Shown: positions 1-8,977 of the stretch, piece after piece
How the letters are laid out: each line of letters starts with the position of its first letter
Position numbering within the stretch: position 1 is the first letter of the stretch
NCBI GenBank assembly: GCA_018240065.1
Contig: JAFEGH010000005.1
Location: forward strand, 42,336-106,335
Length of the DNA: 64,000 nucleotides
Reading direction: 5' to 3'
DNA from: Verrucomicrobiota bacterium
Lineage (GTDB): Bacteria > Chlamydiota > Chlamydiia > Chlamydiales > Rhabdochlamydiaceae
Made by a program: the position numbers and the translations under genes
The notes under the pieces: model-generated
Databases searched by the model: none
The model's input: the letters and a program-made list of their open reading frames with translations, nothing else
What the model was told of the DNA's origin: nothing

Positions 1-59
1 GGTGAGAAAGATTTTTTTAGAGCCGGGCTGAATTAAGTGCGCGCGTTTGATTTTGGCTA

Positions 60-89
60 TTGATGCTGGAAATTCGATTATGTTATATT
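60..89 (+). promoter_or_regulatory. Probable sigma70-type promoter of accD
   Basis: A -35-like TTGATG at 60-65 and a -10-like TATATT at 84-89 are separated by 18 bases, in an AT-rich leader directly before accD. No other gene start lies in the first 118 bases. The match to consensus is moderate, so this is inference from sequence alone. Confidence 0.4.
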
Positions 90-118
90 TGATCAAATTT
101 TGAAAAGATTAACGATGG

Positions 119-1066
119 GTGTTTATGGGATTATTTTCGCGTAATAAGCCGAAAATTAAAGTCCAATCGACAAAGAAGGACGGCTACAGCGGCTGGGTTA
201 AATGCACCCATTGCAACGATATGGTGCATGCGAGCGAGCTTCAGCAGAATCTTCACTGCTGTCCTAAGTGCAGTTACCATTACCGCCTTTCTGCGTCCCA
301 GCGCGTGCAGTTGCTGGCGGACGAGGGATCGTTCAAGGAACTGTTCACGGAATTCAAGCCTCTAGACCCTCTTCAATTCGTCGATACGGAAGCCTACGTC
401 AAACGTCTTGAGAGCGCCAAGAAGAATTCGGGGCGGGATGAGGCCGCGATGGTCGGGACTGCAAAAATCCTCGGCAAGGACGTCGCTCTCGGAGTTCTCG
501 ACTTTTCCTTCATGGCAGGTTCGATGGGATCGGTCGTCGGCGAGCGCCTCACATCGATCATCGAGTACGCGACTTTCAAGAAACTCCCTCTCATTCTCAT
601 CTCCGCATCCGGCGGAGCGCGCATGCAGGAGTCTTCCCTTTCCCTCATGCAAATGGCCAAGACCTCAGCGGCTTTGGCCAAGCACCACGAGAAAGGGCTT
701 CTTTATATTTCCGTTCTGACGAATCCGACCACAGGAGGAGTCACGGCCTCATTTGCGACATTGGGCGATGTGATTATCGCGGAGCCTGATGCTTTGATTG
801 CCTTTGCCGGCCCTCGCGTCGTCGAGCAGGCGATGCGGGAAAAACTTCCTCCCGGCGCCCAGCGTTCTGAATTTTTGCTGGAAAGAGGAATGATCGATTG
901 CATTGTTAATCGCCATGAATTAAAACAGAAATTATTCCAACTGCTAGATTTTCTGACCGGCAACGAACGCGCTTATCAAGAAAACACCGCGTTCCGGGTG
1001 ATGTATGGACAATCGCTCGGCAAGCTGCCGCAGAAACTTAAGGAATTGTTGACCTTGACTGAGTGA
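119..1066 (+). CDS. accD: Acetyl-CoA carboxylase, carboxyltransferase beta subunit
   Basis: This is the beta half of the carboxyltransferase that, with AccA, moves CO2 from biotin carboxyl carrier protein to acetyl-CoA to make malonyl-CoA, the first step of fatty-acid synthesis, in the cytoplasm. The N-terminus carries a four-cysteine zinc finger (C29, C32, C48, C51) followed by a crotonase-like carboxyltransferase fold with conserved stretches such as SGGARMQE and GGVTASFA. The length of 315 residues is normal for AccD. The frame opens with GTG at 119; ATG at 125 (MGLFSRNK) is an equally good start, and neither has a strong ribosome site. It heads a co-oriented run with dut and the two ptsN genes, the same order as CT293-CT290 in C. 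trachomatis. Confidence 0.96.
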   Translation: MFMGLFSRNKPKIKVQSTKKDGYSGWVKCTHCNDMVHASELQQNLHCCPKCSYHYRLSASQRVQLLADEGSFKELFTEFKPLDPLQFVDTEAYVKRLESAKKNSGRDEAAMVGTAKILGKDVALGVLDFSFMAGSMGSVVGERLTSIIEYATFKKLPLILISASGGARMQESSLSLMQMAKTSAALAKHHEKGLLYISVLTNPTTGGVTASFATLGDVIIAEPDALIAFAGPRVVEQAMREKLPPGAQRSEFLLERGMIDCIVNRHELKQKLFQLLDFLTGNERAYQENTAFRVMYGQSLGKLPQKLKELLTLTE

Positions 1067-1111
1067 TCTTAAAGAACCCAGAAGCGGAAACTCTAAACTA
1101 ATCGAAGTGCC

Positions 1112-1555
1112 ATGGAAGAGATCGAAATCCAAACTGTTCCGACCGATCCTGATTTTATTCCCGTTTATGCTTCAGAGCTTGCCGCCGGAGCAGATATCAA
1201 AGCCTGCATCAAAGAACCTATCGTCATCGAGCCCGGCGCGTCCGCGCTGATCCCTTCGGGACTCCGATTTGCAATCCCGGAAGGATATGAAATCCAGGTT
1301 CGCCCCCGAAGCGGACTGGCCCTGAAAAATCAAATTACCGTTTTGAATACACCTGGCACCATCGACGCGGATTATCGCGGAGAGGTTGGGGTTATTTTGA
1401 TCAACCACGGAAAGAGCGCCTTTGCCGTCACGCCGGGCATGCGCATTGCGCAGATTGTTCTGGCGAAGGTCGAACGCGCCCGTTTCCTGTTAGAGGGGGC
1501 ACTAGTGTCAACTTCAAGAGGAGAGGGCGGATTTGGCCATACTGGCACGCATTAA
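1112..1555 (+). CDS. dut: Deoxyuridine 5'-triphosphate nucleotidohydrolase (dUTPase)
   Basis: Hydrolyses dUTP to dUMP and pyrophosphate, keeping uracil out of DNA and feeding dTMP synthesis. All five motifs of the trimeric dUTPase family are visible: AGADIKA (25-31), RPRSGLALK (64-72), [11 protein letters not shown] with the catalytic Asp at about 85, PGMRIAQ near 108, and the glycine-rich C-terminal arm [10 protein letters not shown] (136-145). The length of 147 residues is typical of bacterial enzymes. It lies 45 bases after accD, and its 3' end overlaps the longest possible reading of the next gene, which points to one operon. Confidence 0.96.
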   Translation: MEEIEIQTVPTDPDFIPVYASELAAGADIKACIKEPIVIEPGASALIPSGLRFAIPEGYEIQVRPRSGLALKNQITVLNTPGTIDADYRGEVGVILINHGKSAFAVTPGMRIAQIVLAKVERARFLLEGALVSTSRGEGGFGHTGTH

Positions 1556-1568
1556 TCACCAAATCGCC

Positions 1569-2063
1569 ATGGGTCTTGGCGATTTAAAAAAACTGTTCAA
1601 GAAAGGAGAGTGTGTGGCGATCTCCAATTATTTGGATGAGCGTCTCGTCCTGTTTTTAAATGCGGATTCGCGCGACGATGCTCTCGACCAATTGATCCAT
1701 GTTCTGGAAAAAGCGGGAAAATTAAAAAATCCCAAGGTTTTCCACGATGCTATTTTGGAGCGTGAAAAGATCGTCTCTACAGGGATTGGCCTCGGCGTTG
1801 CCATTCCTCACGCCAAATTGCATGGGTATAATGAGTTTTTCATCGCCATCGGAGTCCAGGGGAAAAAGGGGATCGAGTGGAATGCCCTCGACGGCTCTCC
1901 CGTCCGTCTGATTTTTTTGATCGGCGGACCGGAGAACAAACAGACTGAGTACCTGAAAATATTGTCCCATCTCACGATGGCCATTAAAAATGAAGAGAGG
2001 CGCAAAAAACTGCTCAAGACGTATGATGCGAGAGAAGTGATCAGTTTATTCGCTGGTTGCTAA
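1569..2063 (+). CDS. ptsN: PTS IIA-type regulatory protein (PtsN family, first copy)
   Basis: A PTS EIIA (fructose/nitrogen-type) domain protein, a phosphoryl acceptor that usually serves regulation rather than sugar uptake. The phosphorylated histidine sits in AIPHAKLHG (about residue 81 from this start). The frame can be extended upstream to a TTG at 1533 that overlaps dut; ATG at 1569 is preferred because the PtsN-like sequence begins just after it. No EIIC-type sugar permease occurs in the window, which fits a regulatory role. It stands next to a second PtsN-like gene, as CT291/CT290 do in C. trachomatis. Confidence 0.88.
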   Translation: MGLGDLKKLFKKGECVAISNYLDERLVLFLNADSRDDALDQLIHVLEKAGKLKNPKVFHDAILEREKIVSTGIGLGVAIPHAKLHGYNEFFIAIGVQGKKGIEWNALDGSPVRLIFLIGGPENKQTEYLKILSHLTMAIKNEERRKKLLKTYDAREVISLFAGC

Positions 2064-2088
2064 GGCCTCAAGCTCAAGGAAGGTTGCT

Positions 2089-2823
2089 ATGGATCTGAAA
2101 ATCAAGGATGTCGCTGAACTGCTCAATGTTTCAGAGACCACCATCCGACGCTGGCTCTCCGATGGAAAGATTCCCGCTTACCGGATCAATCATCAATATC
2201 GCTTCAGCCGGATCGAGATTGAAAACTGGATGATGCGCTGCAAGCTCAAGTCGAGCGAAGTCGGCCCTTCTGCTTTGAACGAAACTCAAATTTACCCTCC
2301 GATCGAAGAGATGGACTCCCATGAGGCTTCTTCCCGCGGCGGAATGCACCACTTCTGCCTTTACCGCGCTATCCATCAGGGAGACGTGTTCTCATCGATT
2401 TCCGGCAAATCAAAAGAAGAGATTATCCGCGGAACGACTAAAGCCATCGCTCAAAAACTCAATGTTGATGCAGAAGTCCTCTCCGAACTCTTGATCGACA
2501 GGGAAAAATTGATGCCGACGGCTCTCAACAACGGGATTGCCGTTCCCCATACCCGCGATTTCTTGCGAAAAGGCCCGCTCGACATGGTCTTTGTCGTGTT
2601 CCCCAAGGAGCCGATCGAATACGGAGCCCTCGACGGCAAGCCCGTCCATGCTCTCTTCTTCCTCTTTGCCAGCAACGACAAAGGACATCTGCAGCTTCTT
2701 GCCAAACTGGCCCATTTGAGCAGCAGCCCCAAAGCGCTTGAGTTCTTGAGAACCAAACCGAACAAAAAGGAACTTCTCGACTTCATCAGAGGCTGGGAAG
2801 GCCAGGTTCGTACAGTTTCCTAA
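2089..2823 (+). CDS. ptsN: PTS IIA-type regulator with N-terminal helix-turn-helix (second PtsN)
   Basis: Two domains are visible. Residues 1-50 form an excisionase/MerR-like DNA-binding helix-turn-helix (VAELLNVSETTIRRWL, then a wing ending IENWM). Residues about 95-240 form a PTS EIIA domain whose phosphoryl-accepting histidine lies in GIAVPHTRDF (H154). A DNA-binding protein whose activity depends on EIIA phosphorylation is the likely role; that is inference. A good ribosome site (AAGGAAGG) precedes ATG 2089. The stop codon overlaps the next start by one base (TAATG). The two-PtsN arrangement matches other chlamydiae. Confidence 0.9.
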   Translation: MDLKIKDVAELLNVSETTIRRWLSDGKIPAYRINHQYRFSRIEIENWMMRCKLKSSEVGPSALNETQIYPPIEEMDSHEASSRGGMHHFCLYRAIHQGDVFSSISGKSKEEIIRGTTKAIAQKLNVDAEVLSELLIDREKLMPTALNNGIAVPHTRDFLRKGPLDMVFVVFPKEPIEYGALDGKPVHALFFLFASNDKGHLQLLAKLAHLSSSPKALEFLRTKPNKKELLDFIRGWEGQVRTVS

Positions 2824-3488
2824 TGACTCTCATCGAACAACTCCAGAATGCCTTTCGCGCTAATTCCAATGAAAAAATTGCCCTCTGGCAGCATGCCTAC
2901 ATGAAAGCGCATTTTCCTTTTCTGGGGTTGCAAAAGCCCTTGCGGGCCAAGCTGCAAAAGACTCTTTTTATTGAATTCCCTCTGCGATCGGAAGAAGAAC
3001 TACAGGATGTCCTGCTGAAGCTCTGGGAATTCCCAGAGAGAGAATTTCAGTATGCCGCTCTCGACCTGGGAAAAAAATATAGCCGGTTGATCACTCCAAA
3101 GAGTTTCTCCATCATCGAGTTGTTGGTTCGGACGAGGTCGTGGTGGGATACGGTAGACGATCTGGCTGCCAACATCCTTGGATCCCTTTTGCTGCGCCAT
3201 CCCGATCTTCGCTGCAAGATGGAGGATTGGATTGATGATCCCTATCTCTGGATCCGCCGTTCCGCACTTCTCTACCAACTCAAGTATAAGGCAGAGACAG
3301 ACGTTGAGGAACTCTTGCGTTTCTGTCAGAAAAGGATGGAAGAAAAGGATTTCTTTATTCGGAAGGCGATCGGATGGGTCTTAAGAGAATACGCGAAAAC
3401 CGATCCTTCCTGTGTGAAGAAATTCATTGTCGAGCAGGAGTCGCGCTTATCTGCTTTGAGCATCCGAGAAGCTTCTAAACATCTTTAA
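2823..3488 (+). CDS. DNA alkylation repair (AlkD-like) HEAT-repeat protein
   Basis: A 221-residue all-helical protein with the AlkD/DNA-alkylation-repair layout: N-terminal HEAT-like repeats, the segment LVRTRSWWDTVDDLA (about 100-114) matching the family's W-D-x-V-D core, and a C-terminal stretch FFIRKAIGWVLREYAKTDP typical of the last repeat. Family members are glycosylases that remove bulky or cationic alkylated bases such as 3-methyl- and 7-methyl-purines without base flipping. The start overlaps the ptsN stop (TAATG), so it is translationally coupled and probably the last gene of the accD operon. It converges on the next gene. Confidence 0.85.
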   Translation: MTLIEQLQNAFRANSNEKIALWQHAYMKAHFPFLGLQKPLRAKLQKTLFIEFPLRSEEELQDVLLKLWEFPEREFQYAALDLGKKYSRLITPKSFSIIELLVRTRSWWDTVDDLAANILGSLLLRHPDLRCKMEDWIDDPYLWIRRSALLYQLKYKAETDVEELLRFCQKRMEEKDFFIRKAIGWVLREYAKTDPSCVKKFIVEQESRLSALSIREASKHL

Positions 3489-3589
3489 ATCCAGTAGGCC
3501 TTCTATCTTGCCTTCAGATCTTGGCAAGCGGGAAGCAATTTTTAAAGACTTCAGCCGCAGATGGCAAAGAGATAGGAGGTCCATCGGGT

Positions 3590-4429
3590 TTAATCGGAAT
3601 AATATTCGAAAGGAAATGCTCGATAAAGCTTATCGAGATCGCACTCCGGCAAGGACTCTCCTCCCATTTGCAGAGCTTCTTCCAGCGTTTCCGCGTAATG
3701 GAAGTCGAAGCGACCTGTCCCGAAATAATAGTCCCGGTATTTGAACATGTCCTCTGTATTGTCAGCGTGGGCAATGCGCAGCAGGCGTGCCGGAATTCCG
3801 AAGGCCTCTGCTACGATGATTCCGGAAAGAGATGTCGAGATGACGAATTTGCTGTCGAGGATTTTTCTGACGACCCCTTCCCAATTTTCTTTGACGCTGA
3901 CCAGGTTGGACTCTTCCTGGAACAAGCGCTCATCGGAAAAGTGAGGGATAATGACGTAGTCCCTGGAGGGAACTGCCTGTTTTTGAAATTCAGGGAAGAG
4001 CCGAGGAAGCAGGAGGGTAGGGTCTCCATAGATCTCAGGACAGGCGACGCCTCTTTCGATCAAGAACTTTCTTGAGAGAGGGCCGCGGACAGCCCGCACG
4101 TCCAGCCGGTTAAAGCGATATTCTGCTGGCAGGTTTTTGCCATTCACGCCGGTTCCCCATATGACGTCGCCATCGACAGCATAATGCATGATCGATCCGA
4201 TGGCCAAAAATTTCTTTTCACCGCGAAATGGGCTTTCTGCAATCGCGACAGGACGTCCGATCATTCTTTCGACGATATTCACAGAAAGAGCATCGCCAAA
4301 ATTGATGAAGCCCTGGGAGGGGGCAGGTTTCCAATAGTAGAGAGGAAGCTGCTTGGCGCAGACGGTCTCACAGTCTGCATTCCAGGCGCAGATGGGAAAA
4401 AGAAGGAGTGGAAGCAGTCGCCATTTCAT
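3590..4429 (-). CDS. Polysaccharide pyruvyl transferase-like protein with signal peptide
   Basis: The sequence fits the polysaccharide pyruvyl transferase fold: NFGDALS near the N-terminus, IGSIMHY and WGTGVNG in the middle, and SLSGIIVAEAFGIPARLL near the C-terminus, the region that in the family binds the donor. Relatives add pyruvate ketals to surface sugars. The ATG at 4429 is chosen because it starts a clean export signal (MKWRLLPLLLFPICAW), giving about 279 residues; the frame extends to an ATG at 4459. An exported member is odd because the donor phosphoenolpyruvate is cytoplasmic, so the substrate is uncertain. It stands alone between convergent and divergent neighbours. Confidence 0.72.
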   Translation of the reverse strand: MKWRLLPLLLFPICAWNADCETVCAKQLPLYYWKPAPSQGFINFGDALSVNIVERMIGRPVAIAESPFRGEKKFLAIGSIMHYAVDGDVIWGTGVNGKNLPAEYRFNRLDVRAVRGPLSRKFLIERGVACPEIYGDPTLLLPRLFPEFQKQAVPSRDYVIIPHFSDERLFQEESNLVSVKENWEGVVRKILDSKFVISTSLSGIIVAEAFGIPARLLRIAHADNTEDMFKYRDYYFGTGRFDFHYAETLEEALQMGGESLPECDLDKLYRAFPFEYYSD

Positions 4430-4731
4430 CTTCACCTCGAAGTTAAAGAGAGGAAGCAAACTATCATTTTCCCAAAAACATTCAAACAGTTATTAGTAGG
4501 TAGTACTTTCCAAATTTGCGAATGAGGATGGGGAGAATGCGGGTTGTCTGGCAGGATCATTTTCCTACTCTAAAAATCTAGTTCCCTTTATCCTCTTTCG
4601 CTGTACCAGTGTGTTCGTATTTTCTAATCGGATCCCAGGGCGTATTAACGATGCCCTGAATCTGAGGAGAACTGGTAGAAATGAACCCCAAGAAGGAACA
4701 TCTGCAAAATTTAATTTGCAGGAGTCTTTCT

Positions 4732-6222
4732 ATGACCCCGACAGGATGTATGGCAAAAGAAAAAGGATTATTTGTTAAGAAAACGATCAAGTCTTTGCTT
4801 GATGAGGCGCAGGAATCCCGACATGGGATGAAACGCTCTCTCGGCGCAGTCACTCTCACTGCGATGGGGATCGGCGCTATCATTGGCGCAGGTATCTTCG
4901 TCCTCACCGGACCCGCCGCGGCAGAGTATGCCGGCCCCGGTATCCTCCTCTCATTTGTCTTTGCTGCGATCATCTGCGTTTTCGCCGCCCTCTGTTATGC
5001 CGAGTTCGCCTCGTTGATCCCGATTTCGGGCAGCGCGTATACCTACGCGTATGCGACGATGGGTGAGTTTACCGCCTGGATCATCGGGTGGGGTCTTACG
5101 ATGGAATACTTATTTTCGGCGTCGACCGTCGCGGTCGGTTGGTCCGCTTATTTTGTCAGCCTCCTTCGCGACATGGGAATTGTGATCCCGGCGAAATTTG
5201 CCGCGGCTCCGATGAGTTATGAACTCTCGACCGGCTGGGCCATGACGGGTTCGATGGTCAATATCCCTGCGATGCTGATCGTCGCTCTGATCGGAACGCT
5301 CGTCGCTGTGGGCATCCGCGCAGCGGCCAGCTTCAACAACCTGATGGTGATCATCAAGCTGGGCGCTATCGCTCTTTTCGTTGCGTGCGGCGTTGCCTAT
5401 GTCAACATGGACAACCTGACTCCTTTCATCCCAGCAAACACAGGGACCTTCGGAGAGTTCGGATTTAGCGGCGTCCTTCGCGGAGCCGGTGTAATCTTCT
5501 TTGCCTTCATCGGTTTCGATGCTCTTTCGACAATGGCCCAGGAGTGCCGCAACCCCCAGAAACATCTCCCGATCGGGATGATCGGCTCTTTGGGGATTTC
5601 GACTCTGGTCTATATCGTGATCGGTTTCGTCCTCCTCGGCGTTGTCAGCTATACAGCGCTGAACGTCCCCGACCCGATCACCGTTGCCGTCAATGCGCTC
5701 GGGCCTAGTTTCGTCTGGTTGCGATTTGTGATCAAACTGGCGATTCTGGCAGGTCTTACTTCCGTCGTTTTGGTGATGATCCTGGGTCAGTCCCGCATTT
5801 TCTACACGATGTCAAAAGATGGACTGCTGCCAAAGCCGATTGCCAAGATCAACGACAAATTCCAAACCCCGTTTCTTTCCACGATCATGGTCACTGTGGT
5901 CTGCATGCTTCTGGCTGGGATTTTCCCGGTCGGGATCCTCGGACAGCTGACATGTATGGGAGCATTGCTCGCATTCGCCATCGTCTGCTTCGGGATCCTC
6001 GTGCTGCGTTACAAGCAGCCAACTTTGCACAGACCGTTCAAAACACCGTTTGTGCCATGGATTCCGCTGGCAGGAACCCTGGTCTGTGTTATCCAGATGA
6101 TCATGCTTCCAGGCGTGACCTGGTTCCAGTTCCTGATTTGGATGTTTATCGGATGTGTGATTTATTTCGGATACAGCGTCAAGCACAGCAAAGCGCGACT
6201 GGCGCTTGTTAAGAAGAAATAA
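4732..6222 (+). CDS. Amino-acid permease, APC superfamily (cationic amino-acid transporter type)
   Basis: An inner-membrane transporter with about 12-14 hydrophobic helices. The first helix contains the APC signature GIGAIIGAGIFVLTG, and helix 6 contains FFAFIGFDALSTMAQE, both typical of CAT/YfnA-type permeases for basic and other amino acids; the exact substrate cannot be read. ATG 4732 is preferred because AGGAG lies about 8 bases before it; the frame also contains ATG at 4681 and 4750. Amino-acid import is a core need of intracellular chlamydiae. It is followed by a strong terminator. Confidence 0.9.
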   Translation: MTPTGCMAKEKGLFVKKTIKSLLDEAQESRHGMKRSLGAVTLTAMGIGAIIGAGIFVLTGPAAAEYAGPGILLSFVFAAIICVFAALCYAEFASLIPISGSAYTYAYATMGEFTAWIIGWGLTMEYLFSASTVAVGWSAYFVSLLRDMGIVIPAKFAAAPMSYELSTGWAMTGSMVNIPAMLIVALIGTLVAVGIRAAASFNNLMVIIKLGAIALFVACGVAYVNMDNLTPFIPANTGTFGEFGFSGVLRGAGVIFFAFIGFDALSTMAQECRNPQKHLPIGMIGSLGISTLVYIVIGFVLLGVVSYTALNVPDPITVAVNALGPSFVWLRFVIKLAILAGLTSVVLVMILGQSRIFYTMSKDGLLPKPIAKINDKFQTPFLSTIMVTVVCMLLAGIFPVGILGQLTCMGALLAFAIVCFGILVLRYKQPTLHRPFKTPFVPWIPLAGTLVCVIQMIMLPGVTWFQFLIWMFIGCVIYFGYSVKHSKARLALVKKK

Positions 6223-6226
6223 CAGA

Positions 6227-7771
6227 TCATTCGCCCACAGGGCTCGTCTGGATTTCCTTTCCGGACGAGCCTTTTTTCTCTCTGCCGATCGGCAGGACCA
6301 GCAACAGCACTACAAATATCCACCCCATTAAAAATGAGCAGTCGTTGATCGAAAGAACATCGGCTTGTTGACTTAAAGCGACATTGAGCTGCGCCAGTCC
6401 GCTCTCTCCCTGAAGCCCCAATTCTCCCAACTTATCCAGATAAGCTGTCGTCTGATTGGAATAAGGGGTCAGGTTTTCCCCCACCGTCGCATGGTGATAG
6501 GCGCTGCGCCGGATCCACATCGTTGTAAAGATCGAAGTCCCTATTCCTCCCGACATGGCGCGCACGAAGTGAAAGATGCCTGTTGCACTGGCCAGTCTCT
6601 CAGAGGGGACGTCCCTCATGCTCAATGAGAAGAGGGGAGTGATGAAAAAGACAAGGGCGCAGCCGATTAAGAAACGGGAGAACCCGACATGCCAGATGTC
6701 GACGTCCGTGTCGAAAAAAGCGGTATAAAAGCAGGCAAACGAGAACAGGATGAAACAAATGCCCAGCAGCCTGGTAGTGCCAAAGCGTGTTACAGCTTTC
6801 CCCATCAGGGGGCCTAAAAGGAAGGGAGCTATCCCGATCGGCGCGACGGCAAGTCCCGCCCAGATCGAGGTGTAGTTCATACTGGTCTGGAGCCAAAGGG
6901 GGACCAGGACCACGGAACCGAAATATATCGCGTACATGATCCCGATGTAGAAAACGGAGATAGCGTATGTGCGGACCTTAAATAGCTTCAGTTCGATCAA
7001 GGGGTTGTTTGTCGTCAAGCTCCACACCAGCAAAAAAGTGAACGAGACAAATGAAATAATGGCGCACCAGAGGATCAAGTTAGAATTCAACCAGTCATAC
7101 TGCTCTCCTTTATCGAGGAGGAACTGGAGGCAGGTCACCCCGATGGCAAGAAGTCCCAGTCCGACCCAATCGACGGGCGCTTTTTCACGGGGCGTTTCCC
7201 GTTTCTTTAAAATCAGCCATATGGCCAGCACACTCAGGATCCCGACAGGGATATTGATATAGAAAATCCAGGGCCATTCGTAATCATAGGAAATCCATCC
7301 GCCGAGGATAGGACCCACGATCGGGGCTGTGATCACAATCGTGCTCCAAAAGGCCAGCGCCGCATTTTTCCTTTCCGGGGGAGTGCTCATGATCAGAAGA
7401 GTTTGGCTTAATGGGATCATTGGGCCTGATGCGAGTCCCTGTAAGAAACGGGAGACGATCAGCATTTCAAAATTGAACGCGGCGCCGCAGGTCCAGGAAA
7501 AAATTGTGAAGAAGATCAGTGAAAGGCAGATCAGTTTGACAGCGCCCACTTTTTTAGTCAGCCAGCCTGTAATGGGAAGCGCAATCGCATTGCCGACTGC
7601 GAACGAGGTAATGACATAAGTTCCTTGATCTGTGGCCACTGCCATGTCCCCTGAAATATAGGGGATCGAGACGTTTGCGATCGAATAGTCGAGGACGAAC
7701 ATGAACGTTGCAGTCGAGAGTGCCAAAGTAATGATGAAGAGAAGGATTCCCGATAGGGGTTTCAAAATCAC
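6227..7771 (-). CDS. emrB: MFS multidrug efflux permease, EmrB/QacA (DHA2) family
   Basis: A 514-residue inner-membrane permease with 14 predicted hydrophobic helices, the DHA2 number. Family motifs include LDYSIANVSIPYISG at the start (motif D1, LDxTIVNVALP-like), GWLTKKVGAVK (motif A) and the helix-5 antiporter motif region ITAPIVGPILGG. It exports drugs or lipophilic compounds using the proton gradient. Its start overlaps the EmrA-like gene by 4 bases (ATGA), and a NodT/TolC-like gene is next, giving a complete tripartite pump. The last codons overlap the terminator of the convergent permease gene. Confidence 0.92.
   Translation of the reverse strand: MILKPLSGILLFIITLALSTATFMFVLDYSIANVSIPYISGDMAVATDQGTYVITSFAVGNAIALPITGWLTKKVGAVKLICLSLIFFTIFSWTCGAAFNFEMLIVSRFLQGLASGPMIPLSQTLLIMSTPPERKNAALAFWSTIVITAPIVGPILGGWISYDYEWPWIFYINIPVGILSVLAIWLILKKRETPREKAPVDWVGLGLLAIGVTCLQFLLDKGEQYDWLNSNLILWCAIISFVSFTFLLVWSLTTNNPLIELKLFKVRTYAISVFYIGIMYAIYFGSVVLVPLWLQTSMNYTSIWAGLAVAPIGIAPFLLGPLMGKAVTRFGTTRLLGICFILFSFACFYTAFFDTDVDIWHVGFSRFLIGCALVFFITPLFSLSMRDVPSERLASATGIFHFVRAMSGGIGTSIFTTMWIRRSAYHHATVGENLTPYSNQTTAYLDKLGELGLQGESGLAQLNVALSQQADVLSINDCSFLMGWIFVVLLLVLPIGREKKGSSGKEIQTSPVGE
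6241..6277 (+). terminator. Rho-independent terminator of the amino-acid permease gene
   Basis: An 11-bp stem (GGCTCGTCTGG with CCGGACGAGCC, one G-T pair) closes a 9-base loop and is followed by six T residues at 6272-6277. It lies inside the last codons of the convergent efflux gene. Confidence 0.85.
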
Positions 7772-8976
7772 TCCTCATTTTGGTCATTGTTTGGCATCGC
7801 ATTGTCTTCGAGGAAAGTCGGAGAGAGGTTCTCCGCGATCACCTGGGCGATCAAAGGCTCGGCGCCTTCTTCCTGTGTGGCAAAGACGTCAGTCGCGAAT
7901 AGGGGGCCGTCCGGTCTGATTTCTGGCAGCATCGGCAACTGTACATCGTGGATGTCGACGTTTACTTCGAGTGAAAGCCCTAGTCTCAAGGGGTGCTGCT
8001 CGACCTGCTGCTGGTCGAGGATGATCCTGACGGGGATCCTCTGGACGATTTTGATCCAGTTTCCGGTCGCATTCTGCGGGGGAAGGACGGAAAAGACGCT
8101 CCCTGTCCCGCCGCCGATGCCGGCAACCTTGCCTTTATAGACGACATCGCCGCCATACATATCGGAGGTGATGCTCACTGGCTGGCCTACCCTCATTTTA
8201 CTCAGCTGCACTTCTTTGAAATTGGCGTTGACCCACATTTGATCCAAAGGGACGATCGCCATGAGCGATTGACCGGGCTGGACCCTCTCTCCCACCTGCA
8301 CTGTGCGCATGGCGACAATCCCGGAGACGGGGGCCTTGATCGTGCAGCGCTGATAGAAGACAAAGGCGTCGCGGACGCGATTTTTAGCCTCGTCGACCTT
8401 TGGATGGTTATCGATTGTCGTATTCTCCACCAGAGAAAGGGCAGCGATATATTGGCGTTCTGTCGCGATCAGGTCGGCAAAACTGGCTTTGAGAGCCGCT
8501 TCGGCGTGCTCGTAGTTTTCAAGCGAGACGCCTCCTTCGTCGATCAGGTTTTTTCGGTGCTCATAGTCTTGGGCGGATTTGACGAACTCCGCTTTTTTCA
8601 CTTCGATCATCGCCTCATACTGTTTGACCTGTTCGAAAAGCTTCATGACATCCCGGACTGCATTTCCCAATTCCGCCACCGCTTTGTCCAAAGCGATTCT
8701 TGCATCGGTCTTGTCGAGCTCCACAAGTACGCGCCCTTCGGGGACGAAATCGGCATTCATGACGGAAAACGACTCCACGATCCCGCTCACTTGAGGGGTC
8801 AGGACGACATTGTTCCCGTCGACATAGGCGTCATCGGTGTACTGATGGAACCTTCCCCAGGTCCACCAGTAGGTGAGCCAGGCGGCTCCAAGAACGAGAA
8901 AGACCATCCCGGTGATAAGGATCGATTTGTTCCTTCTATGGTTGTTCGCAGGAGGCGTTGTCGCTGGAGCCGTCAT
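7768..8976 (-). CDS. emrA: HlyD/EmrA-family membrane fusion protein
   Basis: The periplasmic adaptor of the efflux pump. It has one N-terminal membrane anchor (ILITGMVFLVLGAAWLTYWW, about 20-39), a lipoyl/barrel-sandwich half (DDAYVDGNNVVLTPQVSGIV), a helical hairpin of about 100 residues, then the second half (APVSGIVAMRTVQVGERVQ) and a beta-barrel domain. The length of 402 residues is usual for EmrA. It overlaps emrB by 4 bases and lies one base after the outer-membrane-factor gene, so the three are co-transcribed. Confidence 0.92.
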   Translation of the reverse strand: MTAPATTPPANNHRRNKSILITGMVFLVLGAAWLTYWWTWGRFHQYTDDAYVDGNNVVLTPQVSGIVESFSVMNADFVPEGRVLVELDKTDARIALDKAVAELGNAVRDVMKLFEQVKQYEAMIEVKKAEFVKSAQDYEHRKNLIDEGGVSLENYEHAEAALKASFADLIATERQYIAALSLVENTTIDNHPKVDEAKNRVRDAFVFYQRCTIKAPVSGIVAMRTVQVGERVQPGQSLMAIVPLDQMWVNANFKEVQLSKMRVGQPVSITSDMYGGDVVYKGKVAGIGGGTGSVFSVLPPQNATGNWIKIVQRIPVRIILDQQQVEQHPLRLGLSLEVNVDIHDVQLPMLPEIRPDGPLFATDVFATQEEGAEPLIAQVIAENLSPTFLEDNAMPNNDQNEE

Positions 8977-8977
8977 C

